Origin: JANMCE01 sp963791625
GTDB lineage: Bacteria; Actinomycetota; Acidimicrobiia; Acidimicrobiales; Ilumatobacteraceae
Reading direction: 5' to 3'
Assembly: GCA_963791625.1 (NCBI GenBank)
Contig: CAWBTA010000015.1
Span: forward strand, 1,116,001-1,180,000
Length of the DNA: 64,000 nucleotides
The position numbers were made by a program, and so were the translations under genes. The notes under the pieces were generated by a model that searched no databases, was not told where the DNA came from, and saw only the letters and a list, made by a program, of their open reading frames with translations. This document shows positions 1-8,802 of this stretch, in pieces; position 1 is the first letter of the stretch; the number at the start of each line of letters is the position of its first letter.

Positions 1-1
1 C

Positions 2-649
2 GGCAAGAGCATGGACGTGTTGCCGAAGACCGTCATCTATGACCCCAACCTCACCGTCGGCCTGCCTACCAGCGTGACCGGGCCGTCGGCCTTCAATGCC
101 ATCGCCCATTCCGTCGAAGCGTTATGGATGCCCCAGGCCAACCCCATCACATCGGCCATCGCCATCGAGGGCGTGCGCGCTATCGCCGCCAGTCTCGCCA
201 CCGTGATGCACGAGCCGACCAACGTTGATGCCCGTAGCGAGCTGCAGTACGGCGCGTGCCTGTCGGGCATGTCTTTGGCCCAGACCGGCACCGGTCTGCA
301 CCACAAGTTGTGTCACGTGTTGGGGGGAACCTTCAACCTGGTGCACGCCGACACCCATTCGGTCATCCTCCCACACGCCCTTGCGTTCAACGCTCGAGCC
401 ATACCCAACGAACTGCCACGTCTGGCCGCCGCGCTCGGAGTGGCGGCCAACGATGCGGCCGGCGGCCTATGGGATCTGGCAAAGGCCAGCGGTGTTCCGA
501 CGAGCCTGGCCGAACTTGGTTTACAACGCAACGATCTGGGTGAAGCGGCCGACCGCGCCGCCGCCGAGATCACGGCCAACCCGGTGCCGGTCGACCGCGA
601 CAAACTCCTCAAGCTCCTCGAAAACGCCTTCGACGCCGCCCGCCCATAA
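2..649 (+). CDS. Maleylacetate reductase, C-terminal part (5' end outside window)
   Basis: Iron-type (group III) alcohol dehydrogenase fold; the best match by eye is maleylacetate reductase, which reduces maleylacetate to 3-oxoadipate at the end of chlorocatechol, hydroxyquinol or resorcinol breakdown. The reading frame is open from base 2, so the N-terminal nucleotide-binding half lies upstream. The helical metal-binding half is complete: AHSVEALW and GLHHKLCHVLGG carry the histidines used for metal binding in this family, followed by VHADTH. It converges on the minus-strand ThDP-enzyme gene, with about 65 bases between them and no clear hairpin. The neighbouring aromatic-type genes fit a catabolic role. 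Another iron ADH activity cannot be excluded. Confidence 0.85.
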   Translation, partial: GKSMDVLPKTVIYDPNLTVGLPTSVTGPSAFNAIAHSVEALWMPQANPITSAIAIEGVRAIAASLATVMHEPTNVDARSELQYGACLSGMSLAQTGTGLHHKLCHVLGGTFNLVHADTHSVILPHALAFNARAIPNELPRLAAALGVAANDAAGGLWDLAKASGVPTSLAELGLQRNDLGEAADRAAAEITANPVPVDRDKLLKLLENAFDAARP

Positions 650-714
650 TCGCACCCCACCGATTCCTGCAGTACCCGATGTCGTGAATCAACACCGGCT
701 ACTGCCGAAACGGT

Positions 715-2337
715 TTACCGCCGAGACGCCGGCATGAGGAATCGCCACGGTGACGCGGTGGCATCGAGGGGCATATCCACTTCGATGACGGCCGGCACAT
801 TGGCATTGATTGCATTCGCAACTTCTCGCTCCAGATCGAGCGGGTTGCGCACGTGGGTCCCTTTGGCGCCGAAGGCACGGGCAATATCGACGAAGCTCGG
901 GTTCTTCAGTTCGCTGCCTAGTGAGCGGCCGAAGAGGCGACGCTGATCGTTCAGCACGTTGCCGTAGGAGTGGTTGTTGAACACAACAGCAACCACACCT
1001 AAGTTGTACTCGACGGCGGTTGCCAGCTCCTGGATGCCGAACATGAAGCCGCCGTCGCCGTTGATGCTGACCACCGCTTTGTTGGGATGCGCGGCCTTGA
1101 CGCCAAGCGATGTGGGGTAGCCGAAACCGAGCGTGCCTTGATGTCCGCACGTGACGAATTTGCGAGGCTCGTACACCGGGAAACCGAAGTACGACGCGAA
1201 ACCGACCTGGCAGATCTCTTCTACCAGAAACCCGTCCCTGGGAAGTGCTCGTCGTAGCGCGTGCAAGTAGTCGACATGTGGTTGCAGTTGCAACAACTCA
1301 CTCTGCTTGGCCGCTTTCAGAAGGGTGAACTCCTCTGCCCTCGACATCGCGGCAGGCATGGATGCCTGGAGTGCGGCGAGCAGTGCAACGGCCGAGTGAG
1401 CTGCGTCACCGAGGATGCCAACGGTGGCTTCAAGGCGGACGAATTGTTGCGGGTCGATGTCCAACAGAATGACGGGCAGATCTTTCGGGCGGTCGGGCCA
1501 GCGCGACCACGTGAGCTCGAGCCGACAGCCGATGCCGATCAGCGCGTCGCACTCACCCCAGCGCTCGAAGCCTTCGGCACAGGTGAAACCCAGCGGATGC
1601 TCATCGCTCACCACTCCCCTTCCGCCGCGGAATGACACGACGGGCGCCTGCAGGAATTCGGCCAGGGCCAGCACCTCGGAAGTCGCGTGGCGAGCACCAC
1701 CGCCGACCATGATCATCGGGTTCTTCGCACCGCTGAGTCGGGCCACCGCTCGCTCCACCCGAACAGGGTCAATCGGCGCGGCTACCGAAGGTCGGGGTAC
1801 GCACGGAACGGTCGGAGACGTATGCGCCAACACGTCCCACGGTGCCGCAATCATGGTGGGACGAGGTCGACCAGTCGTGGCCTGATGGAACGCCTCAGCA
1901 ATCACCGCCGACGCCTCAGCAGGATGGGAGATGTTGGATGCCCATTTGGTGAACGTGCGCATGGCGGCCAGCTGATCGGGCATCTCATGGAGATGACCGA
2001 GCCCGCGGCCCATGAACGCCGAAGGGATCTCGCTGGTCAGCCCGACCATCGGCGCGCTGGCACCGTAGGCCGACAGTACCGCTGCGGAAGCGTTCAGCAC
2101 ACCGGGCCCGGGCACCACCGAGAACACGCCGGGCCGACCGGTCGACTGCGCGTAGCCGAACGCCATATACGCTGCGGTCTGTTCGTGGCGCGGGCCGTAG
2201 ACCGTAATCTCAGGAGTACGGGCGAGGGCGTCGTAGAGCGGATAGGTCTGCACTCCGGGGATACCGAAAACGGTGTCCACATCGTGCGCGAGTAGACCGT
2301 CAACAATGGCCTCACCGGTGGTGCGTTGCTCGGTCAT
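715..2337 (-). CDS. Thiamine diphosphate-dependent enzyme (acetolactate synthase-like fold)
   Basis: A 540-residue three-domain ThDP enzyme of the acetolactate synthase/benzoylformate decarboxylase superfamily. The cofactor-activating glutamate is E52 in GPRHEQTAAYMAFGYA. The C-terminal pyrophosphate motif starts GDGGFMFGIQELATAVEYN and ends with the usual NN about 28 residues on. VPGPGVLNA is the typical N-domain turn. It is the last gene of a minus-strand cluster and its ATG overlaps the PaaX stop by four bases, so the two are probably co-translated. With PaaX, an LLM flavoenzyme and a hydrolase beside it, a catabolic role (decarboxylation or C-C cleavage of a 2-oxo acid or acyl-CoA) is more likely than valine/isoleucine synthesis. 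The substrate is unknown. Confidence 0.85.
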   Translation of the reverse strand: MTEQRTTGEAIVDGLLAHDVDTVFGIPGVQTYPLYDALARTPEITVYGPRHEQTAAYMAFGYAQSTGRPGVFSVVPGPGVLNASAAVLSAYGASAPMVGLTSEIPSAFMGRGLGHLHEMPDQLAAMRTFTKWASNISHPAEASAVIAEAFHQATTGRPRPTMIAAPWDVLAHTSPTVPCVPRPSVAAPIDPVRVERAVARLSGAKNPMIMVGGGARHATSEVLALAEFLQAPVVSFRGGRGVVSDEHPLGFTCAEGFERWGECDALIGIGCRLELTWSRWPDRPKDLPVILLDIDPQQFVRLEATVGILGDAAHSAVALLAALQASMPAAMSRAEEFTLLKAAKQSELLQLQPHVDYLHALRRALPRDGFLVEEICQVGFASYFGFPVYEPRKFVTCGHQGTLGFGYPTSLGVKAAHPNKAVVSINGDGGFMFGIQELATAVEYNLGVVAVVFNNHSYGNVLNDQRRLFGRSLGSELKNPSFVDIARAFGAKGTHVRNPLDLEREVANAINANVPAVIEVDMPLDATASPWRFLMPASRR

Positions 2338-3275
2338 CTGCTCGTCTCCTGCGCTGTGGGGTTGTGGGTGACCAGCTCGCTGAGCTCGGGTGCGAAGCGT
2401 CGCACTATCTCGCGTACTCGCGCCTCGGCCCGGGGGCCGAGCTGGTCGTAGAGGTCCACGAAGATGTCACGAGCCTTGTTGCGGGGCCAATCGTGGGGGA
2501 GAAGTTCCGCTGGAAGGTCGGGGTCAACTGTGGCGATGACAAACCACCGATAGGCGACCTGGATGCGGGCGACGAGTGCGTCTCGATCCGACATCGAACC
2601 GGAACGCATCCGCGTTGCGGTCGGAGCGAAGGTGGAGATGAACCGGTCATAGAGCGCCCGCAGCGGTACGAGATCCCACGCGTAAGCAGGAGAGACGCAC
2701 GCATCGACCGACCCGACGATAACGGTGCAGGACACCTCTGGAAAGGAGTTCAATGTTGCGTGCAACCGATCGTCAGGCGGATACGGCGAGACCCACACCC
2801 CGTCATACAGCGCAGCGTAACCGAGCAGCTCAAGGGCCGATCGAAGTTGCAGTCGAACGCGGCGAGTGTCATCGGCGATGGAAAACGCGACCATGGTCCA
2901 CTGGCCGTTCCATCCGGGTCGGCTGTAGCCGAACGATTGCGTATGCAGCGATCCGTAGGGAAGGAGTTCCACCAGCCGATCAGCGACGCGGTAGCTGGTG
3001 TTACGACCTTGTCGAACAACATCGAGATTGCCGCGCTTGGCCAACCTGCCGATCGCGGCGCGAGCACCGGCCTCGTTCACGTCGAACTCGGACAACCATG
3101 CCACCAACGCAGCCGACGGAAGCGGCTCGCGGCGACCCGTCCAGAAGTCACCGAGGAGGGTGAGCAGCAGATGTTGCGGAGGGAACCCGGTCTGGAACCG
3201 AGGGAGGTCAACCTCGAAGAACTCAATGCGCTTCGCCTCGAGCTCGCGCAGTACGTTCGGGTCAGCTCCGTCCAT
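2334..3275 (-). CDS. PaaX-family transcriptional regulator
   Basis: A 313-residue regulator like PaaX, the phenylacetyl-CoA-responsive repressor of phenylacetate genes. The N-terminal region (about residues 35-105: HLLLTLLGDFW...GARAAIGRLAKRGNL) is the PaaX winged helix. The centre (SYRVADRL, then about 120-210) is the typical PaaX middle domain and the C-terminal third is the PaaX_C helical domain. It starts on a TGATG overlap with the hydrolase gene and ends overlapping the ThDP-enzyme start, so it is embedded in the operon it presumably controls. Family knowledge predicts a CoA thioester of an aromatic acid as ligand; no such ligand is visible in the sequence. Confidence 0.85.
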   Translation of the reverse strand: MDGADPNVLRELEAKRIEFFEVDLPRFQTGFPPQHLLLTLLGDFWTGRREPLPSAALVAWLSEFDVNEAGARAAIGRLAKRGNLDVVRQGRNTSYRVADRLVELLPYGSLHTQSFGYSRPGWNGQWTMVAFSIADDTRRVRLQLRSALELLGYAALYDGVWVSPYPPDDRLHATLNSFPEVSCTVIVGSVDACVSPAYAWDLVPLRALYDRFISTFAPTATRMRSGSMSDRDALVARIQVAYRWFVIATVDPDLPAELLPHDWPRNKARDIFVDLYDQLGPRAEARVREIVRRFAPELSELVTHNPTAQETSR

Positions 3276-4087
3276 CAGGGATTGATGATGCCATCCTGCT
3301 CGTTGATCATGAAACCCATCCCCCGACGCAGGAAGTCGCTCACGGTTTCCGCGAACGCCTCCGGCCGGTCGCCTTGGATGTCGTGGGCCGCGTCGTAGAC
3401 CAGCTGCAAGGTGGAGTTCTTCATTAGTCGACGATAGGTGCGACCGTTGATCGGATTTATGACGCCGTCGTCGGTGCCGAACAGAACGAGGGTGCGGGTC
3501 GGCAGCGCTTCTAGCCGGGCGGCAAAGGCGGGCTCAACCGAGCCGTCTCCCATCAAACGCTCAACCGTGGGCCAGACCCTGGCCATGAACGCCGGATCAG
3601 GTGGCGTCATGTGCGGCTCGCGTTCGGGGTGGCTGCGGAACGCCTTCACGAACGCCTCGGGCGCCAGGGTTGAAGGATTCGCCGAAGTCTCACGGAACTT
3701 GGCCGGCGCTTCGAGCACGAGCGACGTGACGCGCTCGGGGAACAGCGTGGTGAGATGCAGCGCGCATGCACCCCCGAGCGAGGTGCCCATGAGATGGAAG
3801 GCATCGAGTCCTAAAGAAGTTGCAATCGCAACAACTTGTGTGGCGAGCCCGTCGAAATCAGCCACATCGTTGACCTGCTCACCCCAACCCGGCAGCTCGA
3901 TTGCGAGCACTCGATTGTTACGGGCCACGAAGTCAAGGCCGAAACGAGGCTGGTAGCCACCGGCGCCGTGGAGATAGATAACGGTGTCACCGGCGCCAGC
4001 CTCCCAGTAGCGAACGTTGAAGTCGGCCACGTGAACGGACTTCTGGGTGAACACATCGCCAGCCACGGCGTTCGACACCGACATCAC
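3275..4087 (-). CDS. Alpha/beta-fold hydrolase
   Basis: A 270-residue alpha/beta hydrolase. The oxyanion strand motif is YLHGAGG; the nucleophile elbow is GTSLGGACA with Ser as nucleophile; the acid is in FGTDDGVI and the general base in YDAAHDIQGDRP. There is no signal peptide, so it should be cytoplasmic. Its ATG overlaps the stop of the upstream LLM oxidoreductase (ATGA), and its own stop overlaps the PaaX start, so the three genes are one transcript. Size and motifs resemble C-C bond (meta-cleavage product) hydrolases and esterases; the context favours catabolism of a cyclic compound, but the substrate is not known. Confidence 0.85.
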   Translation of the reverse strand: MMSVSNAVAGDVFTQKSVHVADFNVRYWEAGAGDTVIYLHGAGGYQPRFGLDFVARNNRVLAIELPGWGEQVNDVADFDGLATQVVAIATSLGLDAFHLMGTSLGGACALHLTTLFPERVTSLVLEAPAKFRETSANPSTLAPEAFVKAFRSHPEREPHMTPPDPAFMARVWPTVERLMGDGSVEPAFAARLEALPTRTLVLFGTDDGVINPINGRTYRRLMKNSTLQLVYDAAHDIQGDRPEAFAETVSDFLRRGMGFMINEQDGIINP

Positions 4088-5196
4088 CAGGACTCCTTAT
4101 GCAGCACGTCGATGACTTCTTGGCCAATGAGCTTGAGCGAACGCATCGTGACCTCATGGGGCAGCGGATTGATGGCGCCGATGGACACTTCGAGACGACC
4201 GTTGCCAAGAACGTCGTGGATCTCTTTTGCTCGGGCAATAGCCTGGTCGGGCGTACCGACGACTGCGGGTGATACCACCATCGGCGGCGGGGCCTTGGTC
4301 GGATCGAGCGGCACATGCTTCGGAAGGCCACCGAGGGCCGCGCCGATGGTCATCATGTTCTTCATCATGTCGGGGGTGGCCCCGTTGAAGATACTGAGCA
4401 GACCCCGACCCTCTGAGTACTTGTACGTCTCGAAGGCTTCTTCGGCGTTCTCGGCCACGTACATGAAATGGCGGTAGGTGATGTTGTCGGCCGTTGGTGC
4501 CCAACCCGCCTCGGCCGCGGCGGCCTTGTAGGCGTTGAGGTTCGGCAGGCAGAGCTCGGGTGCCATGTAGCTGAAGCCGATGTCGAAGCCGTGCTTTCCG
4601 GCAAAGATGGCCGAACCCATCGAGTTACCCGACATCAAGATTCTCGGATGCGGATGCTGCACGACCCGAGGCCATACTGCGATGTTGCGATACCGGTAGT
4701 AGCGGCCTTCCCATCCAAACGGTTCGGGCTCCACGAAGCACGCCTTCATGAGTAGCGCTGCTTCGTCGAAACGGGCGCGTGACTCCCACGGGTTTGAGCC
4801 GTAGGTGATGTACTCATTGGGCGTGCCTCGCAGGAGCCCGAACCGCAGGCGGTTCCCACCGAGCATGTTGTCGAGCATCGAGTATTCCTCGGCGATACGC
4901 ACCGGGTTGTTCAGCGGCAGGTCAGTGCCAAACACACCGATGTTGGCGCCCGGGTAACGACGCCCACACACCCCCGCGTACACAATCGGGTTCGGCGTGA
5001 GCTGCTTGGGCGAATAGTGATGCTCGGCAAAGTTGAGCGAATCAAAGCCGACGTCATGGGCCTGGCCGCACTGGTCCATGCAGTTGGCCATGGTGGCCTC
5101 GGTATGGGCAGGATCCGAGAGCCGAGGTGGTGCCGGCCAGGAGTCACCGTGGTCCGGACCGCTATAGATCATGGTCTGGTAAAACTCGAGCTTCAC
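4084..5196 (-). CDS. LLM-class flavin-dependent oxidoreductase (luciferase-like)
   Basis: A 370-residue bacterial luciferase-like monooxygenase with a TIM-barrel fold that uses reduced flavin (F420 or FMN). Family marks include FDSLNFAEHHYSP near residue 50, VRIAEEYSMLDNM near 110 and FGLLRGTPNEY near 125. It begins at GTG, 89 bases downstream of the second LLM gene, and overlaps the hydrolase start by four bases. As the first gene of the tightly overlapping LLM, hydrolase, PaaX, ThDP set it probably does the first oxidation of the compound handled by the operon. Whether it uses F420 or FMN cannot be read from the sequence. Confidence 0.85.
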   Translation of the reverse strand: MKLEFYQTMIYSGPDHGDSWPAPPRLSDPAHTEATMANCMDQCGQAHDVGFDSLNFAEHHYSPKQLTPNPIVYAGVCGRRYPGANIGVFGTDLPLNNPVRIAEEYSMLDNMLGGNRLRFGLLRGTPNEYITYGSNPWESRARFDEAALLMKACFVEPEPFGWEGRYYRYRNIAVWPRVVQHPHPRILMSGNSMGSAIFAGKHGFDIGFSYMAPELCLPNLNAYKAAAAEAGWAPTADNITYRHFMYVAENAEEAFETYKYSEGRGLLSIFNGATPDMMKNMMTIGAALGGLPKHVPLDPTKAPPPMVVSPAVVGTPDQAIARAKEIHDVLGNGRLEVSIGAINPLPHEVTMRSLKLIGQEVIDVLHKESW

Positions 5197-5285
5197 GAAA
5201 ACCCACCCCTCAGAAGATGACGGGCGTCACAATAGTCGGCACTTTGTCGCACTGTCGACAGACAAGTGCAGATGATTGGTTCGGG

Positions 5286-6305
5286 CTACTTCGCTCCACC
5301 CCAACGAGCCATGTCCGGAAGGAGCTCGGCGAACTGCTGCATTGATTTTCGGACGGCATGGGTGGGCATGGCGCCGTGATGGAACTGGATGGTGAGTTCG
5401 TCTACCGGCGCGTGCTCGTAGCGGGCCCGCAGCTGCTCAGCCACCTGGGCCTGCGTGCCAACCGCGAACGGCATACTCGCGAATCCGAAGTTGGGCAAGT
5501 GACGCATCGCGCCCGGTTCGGGCACGAAGGGCACAAACGGAGCGCCCCGACGATTGTAGAACCGCAGCCATTCACGCAGACCCTGGTCAGCCTCAGCCCA
5601 CGCCTGGTCGGCCGAATCGGCGATATGGACGCCGACCGGACTCGACACGAAGTCGAGAGCATTTGGATCCTTGCCGGCGGACCGAAGAGCGTTGACGAAT
5701 TGCTCGTGTGACGGTCCGAGCGCAAGGCAGAACTGGTACCCCCGCTCTACCGTCTGAGCGACTCTTTTCGGACCGGTTGCCGCCATGTAGATCCGCGGTC
5801 CGCCGGGCTGTACCGGCTTGGGCATGTTGGCCACTTCGTTGAAACGGAAGTGCTCACCGGAATGCACAAAGGGCTCACCGGCCCAGCATCGCTTGATAAT
5901 CTCGAGCGCCTCAAAGGTCCGGATGGCGGCCTGTTTGCGGTCGATGCCGAACACCGCACATTCGCCGGACATCGGGCCGGCACCGACTCCCAGATCGAAT
6001 CGTCCGCCACTCACCATGTCGAGAGTCGCCGCATCCTCGGCCACAATCAGCGGGTTCTGAAACGCCAGAGTGACGAGGTAGTTCGCGATGCGAATGCGCT
6101 CAGTATGCCGGGCGACTGCGGTCAAAAAGGCGAAGGAAGACGCGTTCTGAGCATCTTCGGCGTGCTGGTGTTCCGCCAGCCACACACGGTCGAAGCCGAG
6201 GTGATCGGCCATCACGAACTCGTCGATGAGGTCGCCATAGTGATCGGCCAGGGTGCCGCGGCGATCTCGATTGGTTTGGATAGTTCCTGCAATGGCGACG
6301 CGCAC
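5286..6305 (-). CDS. LLM-class flavin-dependent oxidoreductase, second copy
   Basis: A second luciferase-like flavoenzyme of about 339 residues, only distantly similar to the neighbour. FDRVWLAEHQHAED, DMVSGGRFDLGVGAGP and PGGPRIYMAATGPKRVA are family signatures. I chose the GTG at 6305 because a GGAG lies just upstream and the protein then starts VRVAIAG, as usual for the family; an ATG 39 bases further upstream is open too. It may share a promoter with the downstream cluster (89-base gap). A partner flavin reductase is not present in the window. Confidence 0.8.
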   Translation of the reverse strand: MRVAIAGTIQTNRDRRGTLADHYGDLIDEFVMADHLGFDRVWLAEHQHAEDAQNASSFAFLTAVARHTERIRIANYLVTLAFQNPLIVAEDAATLDMVSGGRFDLGVGAGPMSGECAVFGIDRKQAAIRTFEALEIIKRCWAGEPFVHSGEHFRFNEVANMPKPVQPGGPRIYMAATGPKRVAQTVERGYQFCLALGPSHEQFVNALRSAGKDPNALDFVSSPVGVHIADSADQAWAEADQGLREWLRFYNRRGAPFVPFVPEPGAMRHLPNFGFASMPFAVGTQAQVAEQLRARYEHAPVDELTIQFHHGAMPTHAVRKSMQQFAELLPDMARWGGAK

Positions 6306-6392
6306 CCGAGCTCCCGACTCTGTCTTGTAGGCCAAAAGACGCATACGGACGGACGGAGGTCGCGCGAATCGGTTGTGACGTTGGCCTCGGCG

Positions 6393-7775
6393 CTATTCGC
6401 CTCGGGCCGCGTTGTCGAAGCGGGTGTAATTGCCGAGAAACACCAGCTTGCGAGTACCGATGGGGCCGGAACGATGCTTGGACACGATGATCTCGGCCAT
6501 ACCCCGGTCGGGTGACTCGGCGTTGTAGACCTCGTCGCGATAGAGAAACATCACGACGTCGGCGTCCTGCTCGATGGAACCGGATTCACGAAGGTCCGAG
6601 AGCATCGGCCTTTTGTCGGCACGCGACTCGAGCGTTCGGGACAGCTGCGACAGGGCCACCACGGGCACTTCGAGTTCTCGGGCCAGGATCTTGAGGCCAC
6701 GGCTCATTTCCGACACCTCTACCTGGCGGTTCTCAGCCGAACCACGCCCGGTCATGAGCTGGAGGTAGTCGATCAGGATCATGCCCAGGCTGCCATGCCG
6801 GGCCAGCAGCCGACGGGCCTTGGCTCGGATCTCCATGACGGTGACATTCGGGTTGTCGTCGATGAACAACGGAGCTTCTAGTCGACCCACTGCTCGGCCG
6901 ATTTTGGACCAATCGGCGGCGGTCAGTTGGCCTTTGCGCAGCTTGGAGGAATCGACCCGAGCCTCGGAGCACAAAATACGCTGCGTCAGCTCGCGGTGTC
7001 CCATTTCGAGGGAGAAGAACAGGACGGGTTTTTGGGTCACGACGGCAACGTTTACGGCCATGCCGAGCGCGAACGCTGTCTTTCCCATAGACGGTCGGGC
7101 ACCCACCACGTTGAGGGTGGACGGCTGCATGCCCGACAGCAATTCGTCGAGATCGTTGTAGCCGCTGGGCACCCCGGTGATGCTGTGACCCTGTTCCTGC
7201 AGGCGTTCGATGTCATCGATGACGCCGCCGAGCAGTTCGGTAATCGGCTTGGTTGAATCGGTGACGCGATGCTCAGCGATCTCGAAGACCTTCGCTTCGG
7301 CTTCATCGAGCGCGGTGGCGACATCGTCGGGTTCGTTGTACCCCAGTTCGGCAATTTCGCCGGCCACGGAGATGAGCCGGCGAAGTAGTGCAGTGTCCTG
7401 CACGATGCGGGCGTATCGGGTGGCGTTGGAGATTGCGGGGGTGGCCGCAGTCAGTTCGAGCAGCAGCGACGTGCCGCCGATGTCATCGAGAATGCCCGAT
7501 CGACGGAGTTCCTCGGCGACGGTGATGGGGTCAACCGGCTGCCCGGTGGCCAACAGCAACCTGATGGCTTCGTAGATGTGCTGGTGGGCGGGCTTGTAGA
7601 AATCGCCCGAGTTGAGGCCCATTTCGGCAACCCCACCCATGGCGTCCCGTGAGAGCAAAAGGGCGCCCAACAGGGACTCTTCAGCCGACAGGTTGTGCGG
7701 CGCAACCCGACCGTTTCCCGACGGTCGGGGCGGTTTTCGATCGTCTGACTTACCGGCCACGGCCCTGACCCCCAC
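6393..7775 (-). CDS. dnaB: Replicative DNA helicase DnaB
   Basis: Hexameric helicase that unwinds DNA ahead of the replisome. The DnaB N-terminal domain (PHNLSAEESLLGALL) is followed by a linker and the RecA-like domain with Walker A GARPSMGKTAFAL and ILIDYLQLMTG as the Walker B region. The C-terminal domain is continuous, so there is no intein, unlike many mycobacterial dnaB genes. The frame is open to an ATG at 7886, but that would run through three DnaA boxes and give a poorly protein-like leader, so I place the start at GTG 7775, with GTG 7760 as an alternative (about 455-460 residues, normal size). It lies downstream of the rpsF-ssb-rpsR-rplI operon, on the same strand. Confidence 0.93.
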   Translation of the reverse strand: MGVRAVAGKSDDRKPPRPSGNGRVAPHNLSAEESLLGALLLSRDAMGGVAEMGLNSGDFYKPAHQHIYEAIRLLLATGQPVDPITVAEELRRSGILDDIGGTSLLLELTAATPAISNATRYARIVQDTALLRRLISVAGEIAELGYNEPDDVATALDEAEAKVFEIAEHRVTDSTKPITELLGGVIDDIERLQEQGHSITGVPSGYNDLDELLSGMQPSTLNVVGARPSMGKTAFALGMAVNVAVVTQKPVLFFSLEMGHRELTQRILCSEARVDSSKLRKGQLTAADWSKIGRAVGRLEAPLFIDDNPNVTVMEIRAKARRLLARHGSLGMILIDYLQLMTGRGSAENRQVEVSEMSRGLKILARELEVPVVALSQLSRTLESRADKRPMLSDLRESGSIEQDADVVMFLYRDEVYNAESPDRGMAEIIVSKHRSGPIGTRKLVFLGNYTRFDNAARGE

Positions 7776-7807
7776 CGAACGACCACCGTGTCGGGTTTTG
7801 CACCGTC

Positions 7808-7848
7808 GGTGGACAACATTGCGTAACTGTGGATAACTCCGTGGACAA
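7808..7848 (-). promoter_or_regulatory. Cluster of three DnaA boxes upstream of dnaB
   Basis: Read on the minus strand, the sites are TTGTCCACG (7840-7848), TTATCCACA (7828-7836, the perfect consensus) and TTGTCCACC (7808-7816), all in the same orientation within 41 bp and ending 33 bp before the proposed dnaB start. Such a cluster is expected to bind DnaA and could couple dnaB expression to initiator activity, or titrate DnaA. The boxes are seen directly; the regulatory role is inference. Confidence 0.7.
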
Positions 7849-7936
7849 CCCTTCTCGGATCGCCCACGGAGTGTGGAAAAGATCAAGCATTACTACGGAG
7901 TGCATTCAATCCACGACTAGTCGTGGGCCAAACGAC

Positions 7937-8383
7937 TCAGCTGGGGACGACGGTGATCGTAACGGGGAATTGCACATCGCTATGCAACTTCACCGTCACG
8001 CTGTGCGAACCCGTGGTCTTGATGGCCTCACCGATGTGAATGTGGCGACGCTCAAGGTGCGCACCGGTCTGAGCCTTGACGGCCTCGACAATGTCAGCAG
8101 CGGTGATCGAGCCGAAGAGACGTCCTTCGGTGCCGGCGCGAGCCTTGAGTTGGACCGGGGTGGAGACCAATTTGCTGGCGATGGTCTCGGCAGCCGAGCG
8201 ATCGGCTGCGTCTTTGAGGTCACGGGCACGACGCATGGACTTGGCCTGACCAATGGCACCCTCGGTGGCCACAAACGCCAGACCCTTCGGCATGAGGAAG
8301 TTTCGGGCAAAGCCGTCAGTCACTTCACAGATGTCGCCACGCTTACCGACATTGGCCAGGTCAGAACGAAGAATCACTTTCAT
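7937..8383 (-). CDS. rplI: 50S ribosomal protein L9
   Basis: A 148-residue bL9 of normal length. The N-terminal domain starts MKVILRSDLANVGKRGD and includes GFARNFLMPKGLA, the L9 signature; the C-terminal domain contains GRLFGSITAADI. It is the last gene of the rpsF-ssb-rpsR-rplI operon. Its ATG overlaps the rpsR stop by four bases, indicating translational coupling with the unusual S18 tail just upstream. Confidence 0.97.
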   Translation of the reverse strand: MKVILRSDLANVGKRGDICEVTDGFARNFLMPKGLAFVATEGAIGQAKSMRRARDLKDAADRSAAETIASKLVSTPVQLKARAGTEGRLFGSITAADIVEAVKAQTGAHLERRHIHIGEAIKTTGSHSVTVKLHSDVQFPVTITVVPS

Positions 8384-8802
8384 GACATGTCCTCGGCATC
8401 TTCGGTCTCAATGCCGTCGACCTCGACGTCGTCGATCTCTTCGACGACGTCAGCCGCGGCCTCATCCCGACGGGGACCACGCTCGCCCCGCTCACCGCGG
8501 TCGGGACGACCGGTGCGCTGGGTGGTGACCCGCTTGGCGTACGGCAGCAAGGCCATCTCGCGGCTCAGCTTGATGGCCTGCGCAATGTCACGCTGCTGCT
8601 GGACATCGTTGCCCGACACGCGGCGAGCGCGGATCTTGGAGCGGTCGGAGACAAAGCGGGCCAATAGGTTGGCGTCTTTGTAGTCGACATAGTCGACCTT
8701 CTCCTGGATCAAGATGGAGGTCTTCTTCTTGATCTTCTTGTTGGGATTCTCGCGACCCTTGGGGCCACGGGAAGATGTGGACTTGCTGTTACTCGGCTTC
8801 AT
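8380..8802 (-). CDS. rpsR: 30S ribosomal protein S18 with long acidic C-terminal tail
   Basis: bS18, which pairs with S6 on the 30S platform. The core (about residues 34-95) holds VDYKDANLLARFVSDRSKI and RARRVSGNDVQQQR. No cysteines are present, so this is a zinc-independent (C-minus) S18. At 140 residues it is far longer than the usual 75-95. The extra 45 or so residues begin with an arginine-rich stretch (GRPDRGERGERGPRRD) and end in an acidic run (EEIDDVEVDG, TEDAED). The stop overlaps the rplI start and the start overlaps the ssb stop (TAATG). The tail is in frame, with codon use like its neighbours, and so looks genuine. Confidence 0.93.
   Translation of the reverse strand: MKPSNSKSTSSRGPKGRENPNKKIKKKTSILIQEKVDYVDYKDANLLARFVSDRSKIRARRVSGNDVQQQRDIAQAIKLSREMALLPYAKRVTTQRTGRPDRGERGERGPRRDEAAADVVEEIDDVEVDGIETEDAEDMS

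Noticed and set aside
7808..7848. A second replication origin at dnaB
   Set aside because: Only three boxes and no AT-rich unwinding element nearby; a regulatory cluster explains it better.
7776..7886. Upstream extension of dnaB to ATG 7886
   Set aside because: It would translate the DnaA-box cluster; the peptide is Arg/Cys-rich and unlike DnaB N-termini.
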